DNA of 46,003 nucleotides, taken from the IMG/VR virus record IMGVR_UViG_3300027976_000065, positions 1-46,003 of that record. The stretch is one strand, 5' to 3'. A program made the position numbers and the translations under genes. Below, piece after piece: positions 39,890-46,003 of the stretch (position 1 is its first letter; the number at the start of each line of letters is the position of its first letter). The notes beneath the pieces were generated by a model. The model made no database searches. It was given only the letters and a program-made list of their open reading frames with translations, and was not told the DNA's origin. The DNA comes from a virus.

Positions 39890-40402
39890 ATGACACAAAA
39901 ACTTGAAGAATTATTTAACATATCTCCAGCAGAGGAAAATACGGAAAACAATGACACCGATAGCACTGCTGAGACTCCCCCATCAATAGAATCTCAACGT
40001 GCTGTAATTAAAGACATGGACGATGCCATTGACAAGATTGATGCCGCCCTGCCATTTGTTAATGATTTAGACATCAGTGACAAAGAGTTAGATGATCTAA
40101 GCGATCTTGCTAAAGAAAAATTCCAAGACTTAATTGATCTAGGAATGAACGTTGAAGCACGCTTTTCAGGACACATATTAGCCACAGCAGGAACGTTGCT
40201 AGGGCATGCTATTACAGCTAAACAAGCCAAGTTAGATAAGAAGCTCCGTATGATAGATTTACAGCTTAAAAAGGCCCGTTTAGACCAACAAAACACCAAA
40301 AATGACGGCGAAAAGTTAATAGATGCCGCCGATGGTCATGCTATTATACTAGACCGCAACGAACTGTTAAAACAGATCTTAGGTGAAAAACCCAAAGATT
40401 AA
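39890..40402 (+). CDS. 16: Terminase small subunit gp16
   Basis: A 170-residue protein (T4 gp16 is 164). An acidic low-complexity N-terminus is followed by a helical core (residues 60-150) with FSGHILATAGTLLGHAITAKQAKL and a basic coiled coil, then ILDRNELLKQILGE, matching the layout of T4 gp16 with its central oligomerisation helices. It recognises concatemer DNA and stimulates the large terminase. In T4 gp16 and gp17 are adjacent; here about 5 kb of other genes separate them, including a homing endonuclease. Confidence 0.78.
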   Translation: MTQKLEELFNISPAEENTENNDTDSTAETPPSIESQRAVIKDMDDAIDKIDAALPFVNDLDISDKELDDLSDLAKEKFQDLIDLGMNVEARFSGHILATAGTLLGHAITAKQAKLDKKLRMIDLQLKKARLDQQNTKNDGEKLIDAADGHAIILDRNELLKQILGEKPKD

Positions 40403-40415
40403 TTTGTCCTAACAA

Positions 40416-40424
40416 GATAAATAA
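40416..40424 (+). promoter_or_regulatory. Late-promoter-like motif GATAAATAA
   Basis: It lies 20 bases before the ATG at 40445 and starts the five-gene block of unknowns up to the HNH gene. Confidence 0.7.
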
Positions 40425-40444
40425 CAAATATAGGAAACAAATTT

Positions 40445-41050
40445 ATGAAAACATTTTTAAAATATCTAGCTGAAAATCAACATACGTACGAGTTTCGTAT
40501 CAAGATAGCAAACGACGATCCGACAGATAAAATGGATAAGTTAGAGAACGCACTGAACACATACGGCTTAGAAAGCCTTAGCAAACCAAAACGTCTACCA
40601 TTAAAAGAGGGAGATATTGATTTTCCTAATCATGGTACTGTGGAACTATATCTAATGGATGCTGTTCTAACATATCCGTGTAATGACGAACAAGTTCGAT
40701 CAGTGGTAGCTGAACGTGCTAATATTGCCAAAGCAAACATTAAAGTTGTTCCAAAAAACCATCCAGAAGAGATTTGGCGCTGGAACGAAAGTGGTGAAAG
40801 TGAACTACACGAATATAAGAAAGGTGAATCAGTGCTAGACAAGCCTTATGCAGACAATCCAGATGCAACTAAAGCTGGAAAAGAGTACGCTAATGCAGAT
40901 AGCATCCTTAAAGAATTAAATCAACCAAAGATTGAGATAGCAGGTAGTGATGATATTCCAGAAGGCAACGACGGAAAAACAACTAACGAGTTACCACAAG
41001 GCAATGATAGCCCTGTAGGTAGCAAGCAAAATAAAATACCAAAAGCATAA
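40445..41050 (+). CDS. Unknown protein with ferredoxin-like N-terminus
   Basis: A 201-residue protein. The first 110 residues have YEFRIKIANDDP, a helix KMDKLENALNTYG, a strand VELYLMDAVLTYP and helix EQVRSVVAERANI followed by IKVVP. This beta-alpha-beta-beta-alpha-beta order suggests a ferredoxin-like fold. The last 60 residues are disordered, acidic and Asn/Gly-rich. It is eight bases from the 951-residue gene downstream, so the two are likely co-translated. No function known. Confidence 0.7.
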   Translation: MKTFLKYLAENQHTYEFRIKIANDDPTDKMDKLENALNTYGLESLSKPKRLPLKEGDIDFPNHGTVELYLMDAVLTYPCNDEQVRSVVAERANIAKANIKVVPKNHPEEIWRWNESGESELHEYKKGESVLDKPYADNPDATKAGKEYANADSILKELNQPKIEIAGSDDIPEGNDGKTTNELPQGNDSPVGSKQNKIPKA

Positions 41051-41059
41051 GGGCAAGTT

Positions 41060-43915
41060 ATGAGTAATAACATATATGACATATTAGGAAAACTTGACAG
41101 GGTAACACCTAGTCCAGAACCTGTGTCTGAAACAATATATGAAAGTGTAGACCCTCAAGGTGACATTGATGCATCAGTTACCGTCCTGACAGAAAAATAT
41201 CAATCTTTTAAAGAAGCAACAAGAAAAAAAGCTAAAAATCCAGTGAGAGACACACCCGATGATATAGATTTATCCAGAGGTGAGCCTGATGTTGTTAAGT
41301 TAGTAAATAAAGCAAGGCTTGAAAGACCTGCCGCACAGAGTGATGCAGAAGCATTAGCTTATCAGATGGTTAAAACAAATAAAGAGCTTGAAAAAACAAC
41401 AGCAGAGTTAGAAAAAACAACGGCCGTTAATGACAAGCAAGAAAAAGAAATAGATGCATTGTCTGCTAAAATCACAACCAAAGCGGCCAATGACGAGCCG
41501 GAACCTAAAACTCCAGCACCAGCGGCACAATCTCCAGAACCCAAAGCATCATCAATCAATGTAGTACAGATGCCTGGCACAGCACCAGCAGAAGTTCCTG
41601 CACAAGCACAAGCTCCAGCACAAGCTCCTGCACAAGCACAAGCTCCTGCACAAGCACAAGGAAGAACTAAGGCAAAGACATATAAAAAAGTTACTGGCAA
41701 GAAAGCAACCATTGGTACTCCTGTGGCTACTACAAACATTGATGGCACAGAACCAGTAGATCAAATGGCACAAGCAAGACAAGCAAGAGCTAAAAAACAA
41801 CAAGCCGCAAATGATGCCAATTACGATCCTACTACGCAGGCTCCAATAGATATAGCAGTTGGGCAAAATGAAAGTAAGAATTTATTTAACATGTTAAGAG
41901 AATATAAAGAGGGTGACCCTATGTTGGGCATCTATAATTATAATGATATGTTAGCAAAATTTAAGTCCGGACAAGCTCGACTCAATTTACAGTTTGCACA
42001 AAACAAAAATATTACTTTATATGACTATCAGATGTATGGGCTATTAGCGGAATTAGGTAGCGACCAAAATCAAGAACGTAAAGTGCAACGCATTGAAGAG
42101 GTAATGTCTAACCTAGATAATGTAATTGAACTATTAGGTTCCCCAAAAGTAAAAAAATATATTGCAATGTTTCCAAACTTTGTTAAGAAAAGCCCAATAT
42201 TTAAACAACGTACACGTGACATTGAAAAAAACAAGTTTCAACTAGAACCAACAACCAAAGCCGATCCGGGTGAAATGCCTCGACAATCAGAAGAACATTT
42301 AGGAAATGATATTATGCAAGAAAATACCAAAAGTAACAGCATCTTAGAAGGTGTCCGCCAAGTTGAAGAAGGTAAGGAACTTAAAAATAAGACTGAATTT
42401 GACGATGTTGCTAAAACCGGTGATTACTATATCACATCAAAAGGACATAAAGTCACAAAGACCAAACAAGGTATTAAGCATGATAGAAATTACCAAGACG
42501 ATAAAGAAAAAGATGAAGTTGACGAAAGTATTGAGTTTGGTGATACCATTGAAAATTCTAAAGCAGAATTAAATAATGCTGAAAAATTAGTAGTAAAAGA
42601 ATCCAATGAATTACGTAATCATCCTATCTACACCAACGAAGAAGCATGGGATCACTACCAAAAAGAATTATCAGAACAAGAAAATGAAGTAGTTGTTGAC
42701 ATCAATGATGAGTTAACTGAGATCGCCAAACTAGCGGGACTAGCAGAAAAAGTTACAGTTGGTGGCAATGAAGTTAAAGGACTTTGGAACGATTGGACAG
42801 GAAAAGATGAAACAGGAACATGTGAATCGTGTGGTTGCGAAACATGTGAGTGTGATGTAAACGAAGGATTTGACCCAGAATCACTTAGCGGTGAAATGGA
42901 TTGGGAATTTACAGGTGATGACGGTGAACCAGGCTATGGTAGTATTAGCTATCAAGCAAACGTAGTAGACGGTCAACCAGTCATTGATCCACTATCACTT
43001 CGAGCACACTGTAAGGGTGATGGCAACAACAAACTAACTGACGAATGGTGTGCTGAAATGGTTGCACCAGGCGGCAGTGAACATGATGCCGCAATGGAAG
43101 CCGCACACGAAGATGCCACTGAAGCTTGGCAAGAACGTGATGTTGATGTACCAATGGACGAAGAAACACATTTAGAAGAAGGCCCTACACGTAAAGATTT
43201 CCAAATGGTAGCTGACTTACTTAAAAACATCGAAGATGAAACTAAGAAAGTAGAACTTGCTAACCATCACGCAGACATGTTTGCTAAACAAAATCCACGC
43301 TTTGATAGAGCAAGATTTTTATCAGCAGTTGGACTAAATGAAGAACAAGTTGCAGAAGCTTGCGGCAAAGACCATAAAAAAATGGCTCAGGAAGATACTG
43401 TAGAAGAAGGCAACGAGTTTACTAAAGCAAGACTAGATGCTATTAAAGCAGGTAAAGATTCATTTACTGTTGATGGTAAAACATACTCAGTGTCTGGTGA
43501 CACAGCACAGGAGAAAAATATGAACGAAGATATCAATGTCAGCATTACTGCTAATGGAGAACAAGATGCACTTAATTTACTTCGTAAACTATCTGGCATG
43601 CCAGAAGTTACTGGTGTTGCTATACCAGTAGGTGAAGAGGACGATTTAAGCCCAGTAGGCAGTACAGAAACTTGTGACATTTGTGGGTGTGAACCATGCG
43701 GGTGTGAACAAGTAGAAGAAGAACGCGATATTGAATACACTAACACTCCACATGAAGAAACAGCGCCAGTAAGTGCTGTAACATCAGCCGCTGGCGGTGG
43801 ACTTGGTGGACCTAAAAAACAATATCCGTTAGCCGCTAATCGTGGTGCTAACCCTATAGAAGAAGATCTATGGTCAGCATACGAAAGCATGGTTGACGAA
43901 GTTAAAAAAGTCTAA
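41060..43915 (+). CDS. Very long acidic multi-domain protein, probably head-internal (unknown)
   Basis: A 951-residue, acidic, low-hydrophobicity protein. It has helical N-terminal parts with ELEKTTAELEKTTA repeats, a Pro/Ala/Gln linker (about residues 180-200), a folded middle (residues 270-390), and a long acidic C-terminal half. Two cysteine clusters of similar design (TCESCGCETCEC and TCDICGCEPCGC) look like metal-binding knots. It contains ELTEIAKLAGL, a motif shared with the gp22 scaffold end. No family is recognised. Size, composition and the shared peptide suggest packaging into the prohead or scaffold contact; this is inference. Confidence 0.68.
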   Translation: MSNNIYDILGKLDRVTPSPEPVSETIYESVDPQGDIDASVTVLTEKYQSFKEATRKKAKNPVRDTPDDIDLSRGEPDVVKLVNKARLERPAAQSDAEALAYQMVKTNKELEKTTAELEKTTAVNDKQEKEIDALSAKITTKAANDEPEPKTPAPAAQSPEPKASSINVVQMPGTAPAEVPAQAQAPAQAPAQAQAPAQAQGRTKAKTYKKVTGKKATIGTPVATTNIDGTEPVDQMAQARQARAKKQQAANDANYDPTTQAPIDIAVGQNESKNLFNMLREYKEGDPMLGIYNYNDMLAKFKSGQARLNLQFAQNKNITLYDYQMYGLLAELGSDQNQERKVQRIEEVMSNLDNVIELLGSPKVKKYIAMFPNFVKKSPIFKQRTRDIEKNKFQLEPTTKADPGEMPRQSEEHLGNDIMQENTKSNSILEGVRQVEEGKELKNKTEFDDVAKTGDYYITSKGHKVTKTKQGIKHDRNYQDDKEKDEVDESIEFGDTIENSKAELNNAEKLVVKESNELRNHPIYTNEEAWDHYQKELSEQENEVVVDINDELTEIAKLAGLAEKVTVGGNEVKGLWNDWTGKDETGTCESCGCETCECDVNEGFDPESLSGEMDWEFTGDDGEPGYGSISYQANVVDGQPVIDPLSLRAHCKGDGNNKLTDEWCAEMVAPGGSEHDAAMEAAHEDATEAWQERDVDVPMDEETHLEEGPTRKDFQMVADLLKNIEDETKKVELANHHADMFAKQNPRFDRARFLSAVGLNEEQVAEACGKDHKKMAQEDTVEEGNEFTKARLDAIKAGKDSFTVDGKTYSVSGDTAQEKNMNEDINVSITANGEQDALNLLRKLSGMPEVTGVAIPVGEEDDLSPVGSTETCDICGCEPCGCEQVEEERDIEYTNTPHEETAPVSAVTSAAGGGLGGPKKQYPLAANRGANPIEEDLWSAYESMVDEVKKV
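41597..41660 (+). repeat. Short tandem repeat coding for a Pro/Ala/Gln linker
   Basis: Repeated CCTGCACAAGCACAAGCT-type units (with the variant CCAGCACAAGCT) encode PAQAQA/PAQA. Slippage or recombination here would alter linker length in frame, because the units are multiples of three. Confidence 0.8.
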
Positions 43916-43916
43916 G

Positions 43917-44303
43917 ATGAAAATTAAGGAAGTTATTGTTGAAGACAATAAACGAGCCGATTTTTCAAATTTAGAAGCAGACCAACAAGCTAGTATCAGA
44001 AGTGCTATTAGCCTGCCTGGCATTAGTATAAATCATCCCAATGGCAGTCCATACACAGCTTACCGCTTTGGATTAGCTATGGCCGGAGCTCCAGACTTCC
44101 CTACAAAAGCCGCAGGCGCAATTGCAGGTGACCCTTTGTTATCATGTTACACTGATCAAGAATTAGAGATCATTAACAGTGCCGCCAAGATGGTAGGTGC
44201 TGGCAAGGTTAAAAGATTATCATCTAATCGCAGTGAAGAACTAAGTAATACTAACAAGCAGAGCCCAATGCCTGCTAAGAGGAAAAATAAATATGGCGTC
44301 TAA
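43917..44303 (+). CDS. Conserved phage protein of unknown function (128 aa)
   Basis: I start at ATG 43917, one base after the previous stop; a TTG at 43893 would overlap the long gene. The 128-residue protein has a conserved core (SIRSAISLPG, YRFGLAMAGAP, AAGAIAGDPLL, AAKMVGAGKVKRLSSNRSEE) and ends in KRKNKYGV. I associate this ending with unknown proteins near terminases in aquatic phages. It overlaps the next gene by 11 bases. The position just before the terminase suggests packaging or head completion, without further evidence. Confidence 0.75.
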   Translation: MKIKEVIVEDNKRADFSNLEADQQASIRSAISLPGISINHPNGSPYTAYRFGLAMAGAPDFPTKAAGAIAGDPLLSCYTDQELEIINSAAKMVGAGKVKRLSSNRSEELSNTNKQSPMPAKRKNKYGV

Positions 44304-44601
44304 ACAATATGTAGTTCGCACACAAGACTACACCAACGAAGGAATTGATGATGCAGTCCTAGACGACGCTGATCCGATACACGAGATCAAACGCCTTGCT
44401 GGGTTAGGCAATAACAATATAGGAACGTTACAGGAATACACAGGACCTGATAGTGTTAGCACAGAAGGTAGCAATCCTAGCATCACCGCCAACGAAAAAA
44501 TAAAATATCAACAAGAAAACGACATCAAACCTGGCACTCCTGAATGGTTTAGACTTTGGTTTTCCTTGCCAAAATTTATGGGCGGAGAGACTCCTTGGTA
44601 A
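44293..44601 (+). CDS. Small protein with a scaffold-like EIKRLAGL motif
   Basis: A 102-residue acidic protein. It contains HEIKRLAGLGNNN at residues 30-42, nearly the same as the extreme C-terminus of the gp22 scaffold and a segment of the 951-residue protein. The C-terminus is Trp/Pro-rich (TPEWFRLWFSLPKF). A GAGG ribosome binding site lies inside the preceding gene, whose end it overlaps by 11 bases. No known family; probably a small head or packaging accessory. Confidence 0.72.
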   Translation: MASKQYVVRTQDYTNEGIDDAVLDDADPIHEIKRLAGLGNNNIGTLQEYTGPDSVSTEGSNPSITANEKIKYQQENDIKPGTPEWFRLWFSLPKFMGGETPW

Positions 44602-44629
44602 GTTAAACTTATTAAAACCTTTGCTAACA

Positions 44630-44638
44630 GATAAATAA
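44630..44638 (+). promoter_or_regulatory. Late-promoter-like motif GATAAATAA
   Basis: It lies four bases before the GTG start of the HNH-NUMOD3 gene at 44643, and can also serve the large terminase gene. Confidence 0.6.
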
Positions 44639-44642
44639 CTAT

Positions 44643-45371
44643 GTGTTAGAAAACAAATATACTTCCTATTATAATAGTATCATCAACAAAGCTAAAAATC
44701 GTCTGACGGATGGGTATTATGAAACTCATCATATTGTTCCTAAATCATTAGGCGGTAGTAATCTTAAAGAAAATCTTGTCAATTTAACAGCCAGAGAGCA
44801 TTTTATTTGTCATCTTCTCCTTACAAAAATGTACGAAGGTAATGCTAAAAAGAAAATGGTATATGCCGCCTGGGCTATGGCAACTTTAGAAAACAATAAT
44901 CAACAAAGATATAAAATAACATCAAAAATATATGAATCTTTGCGTATCAAATATGCTACTTTAAGATCAAAATCACTCAAAGGTAAACCTGGCAGAAAGC
45001 ACTCAAAAGAAACTAAAATTAAATTATCTTTAGCTCATATGGGTAAGAAAAGAAAACCAATGAGTGAAGAATCTAAAAGAAAACTATCTGAATCTATGAA
45101 AGGTAAAAATATAGGAAAAAAACGCACAGAAGAACAACGTATAAAACAATCTTTAAGACAACTTGGAAGGAAAGGTAATCCTCATTCTAAAGAAACAAAA
45201 GAGAAATTAAGATTGGCTAATTTAGGAAAAAAGAAAGGGCCTGATAGTGTAGAAACGAAATTAAAAAAATCAACAGCATTAAAAGGTAGAATTAAATCAC
45301 CTGAACATATTGCAAAACAAAGACAATCACTACTCAGATACTACTCAAATAAGAAACAGATGGTTAAATAA
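44643..45371 (+). CDS. HNH homing endonuclease with NUMOD3 repeats
   Basis: A 242-residue protein from GTG 44643 (the ATG two bases earlier runs into a stop after two codons). The HNH core is YYETHHIVPKSLGGSNLKEN followed by a His-containing helix (REHFICHLLL). Residues 110-235 are at least five NUMOD3-type units (HSKETKIKLSLAHMGKK, MSEESKRKLSESMKGK, and similar), which bind DNA. The gene is more AT- and Lys-rich than its neighbours and sits four bases before the terminase gene, in front of an intein-containing gene. It is probably a mobile gene targeting the terminase region. Confidence 0.88.
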   Translation: MLENKYTSYYNSIINKAKNRLTDGYYETHHIVPKSLGGSNLKENLVNLTAREHFICHLLLTKMYEGNAKKKMVYAAWAMATLENNNQQRYKITSKIYESLRIKYATLRSKSLKGKPGRKHSKETKIKLSLAHMGKKRKPMSEESKRKLSESMKGKNIGKKRTEEQRIKQSLRQLGRKGNPHSKETKEKLRLANLGKKKGPDSVETKLKKSTALKGRIKSPEHIAKQRQSLLRYYSNKKQMVK

Positions 45372-45375
45372 TACT

Positions 45376-46003
45376 ATGGCTACAGCTAGAGGTACAGATT
45401 CCGTATTAGTAAAAAAACCTCATCAGAGGGAATCCTTTACGGAAAAACAATTACAAGAGTTTGCTAAATGTGCAAATCCTGTAACAGGTCCTGAATATTT
45501 CATGAGTAATTACTTTTATATACAGCACCCTACCAAAGGACGAATGTTGTATAAACCTTTTGAATACCAAAAGCGATTGATACACTCATACCACAATTAC
45601 AGATTCAGCATATCCTTAATGCCCAGACAAACAGGGAAGTCCACTTCAGCCGCGGGCTACTTGCTATGGTACGCTATGTTTGTCCCTGACTCAACTATCC
45701 TAATCGCCGCACACAAATATACAGGCTCGCAAGAGATCATGCAACGTATACGATACACATATGAGTCAGTTCCAGACTTCATACGTGCTGGAGCTGTTAG
45801 TTATAACAAAGGTAGTATAGATTTTGATAACGGAAGTCGCATAGTAAGTGCTACAACAACAGAAAACACCGGTCGAGGTATGAGTATATCAATGTTGTAT
45901 TGTTTAGACGGAGACACTACTATTCGTATTCGAAACAAACAAACGTCGGTCGAAGAAGATATTACATTAAAGGATTTATATATTAAACTTTATAGTCCTG
46001 ATA
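45376..46003 (+). CDS. 17: Terminase large subunit gp17, interrupted by an intein (5' part)
   Basis: The gene runs past the right edge; 209 residues are visible. Residues 1-175 are the start of the packaging ATPase: PFEYQKRLI (adenine motif), LMPRQTGKSTSAAGY (Walker A at about 82-90) and TGRGMSISMLY, which leads into the Walker B strand. At the point where Walker B should continue with acidic residues, the frame turns into CLDGDTTIRI at residue 176, the classic N-terminal splice block of an intein. gp17 cuts and pumps DNA into the prohead; function would need splicing. The start is four bases after the homing endonuclease stop. Confidence 0.93.
   Translation, partial: MATARGTDSVLVKKPHQRESFTEKQLQEFAKCANPVTGPEYFMSNYFYIQHPTKGRMLYKPFEYQKRLIHSYHNYRFSISLMPRQTGKSTSAAGYLLWYAMFVPDSTILIAAHKYTGSQEIMQRIRYTYESVPDFIRAGAVSYNKGSIDFDNGSRIVSATTTENTGRGMSISMLYCLDGDTTIRIRNKQTSVEEDITLKDLYIKLYSPD
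45901..46003 (+). mobile_element. Intein N-terminal segment inside gp17
   Basis: Cys176 (codon TGT 45901-45903) begins CLDGDT, followed by a hydrophobic strand and DLYIKL, matching intein block A. About 34 residues are visible before the window ends, so neither an internal endonuclease nor the C-terminal His-Asn plus nucleophile can be seen. The insertion point is the active-site Walker B, a favoured kind of intein site. Confidence 0.88.

Noticed and set aside
44286-44294. AATAAATAT as a late promoter for the 102-residue gene
   Set aside because: It overlaps the start codon and arises from an A-rich stretch after the ribosome binding site; a coincidence is likely.

Overview
The window is a densely packed, AT-rich stretch of a T4-superfamily myovirus genome. 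It carries most of the T4-type virion gene set: gp46, gp26/gp51-type chaperone, tape measure, gp20, gp21, gp22, gp23, gp13, gp1-type dNMP kinase, gp18, gp19, gp4, gp16 and gp17. Gene order, the repeated T4-like late-promoter motif (G)(A/G/C)TAAATA(C/A) and several proteins of the type seen in marine T4-like phages suggest an aquatic or marine phage. No cyanophage photosynthesis genes, tRNA genes or host genes are visible, so the bacterial host cannot be named.

Layout. 1-5244 (+): 3' part of the gp46 recombination nuclease, then a tightly overlapping cassette of two radical SAM proteins and a short-chain dehydrogenase, two small basic proteins (one resembling histone Hc1), a SegE-like GIY-YIG nuclease and an SGNH-hydrolase-like protein. 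5245-5790: more than 500 bases without a gene but full of nested hairpins, a candidate large structured RNA. 5828-7318 (-): a two-helix membrane protein, then the gp26-type tail protein, whose 3' end carries a textbook -1 frameshift signal joining it to a 76-codon extension. 7404-26653 (+): tape measure, GIY-YIG homing endonuclease, portal, prohead core, prohead protease, scaffold, major capsid protein, then about 10 kb of fibre and other virion proteins ending with a DUF115-like gene. 26702-29948 (-): two large structural proteins and a NUDIX hydrolase. 30018-33255 (+): two unknown genes, the gp13-like neck protein and dNMP kinase, with three consensus sigma70 promoters. 33206-33556 (-): HNH nuclease. 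33656-46003 (+): tail sheath, tail tube, baseplate-type protein, gp4, gp16, several unknown probable virion proteins, an HNH-NUMOD3 homing endonuclease, and the start of the large terminase, interrupted by an intein.

Regulation. At least 18 late-promoter-like motifs precede structural operons on both strands. Consensus host-type promoters (TTGACA-17-TATAAT) precede only a few genes. Intrinsic terminators close the capsid gene, one structural gene, the tube gene and the convergent junctions. Mobile DNA is concentrated beside essential head and tail genes: four free-standing nuclease genes plus the terminase intein.

The strongest leads are the structured RNA candidate (5250-5790), the frameshift in the gp26-type gene (6422-6470), the intein in the terminase Walker B region (45901 onward), the rSAM-rSAM-SDR cassette, and a short EI(R/K/A)(R/K)LAGL peptide shared by three otherwise unrelated head-region proteins. 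All product names come from reading motifs and context; no database search was possible.
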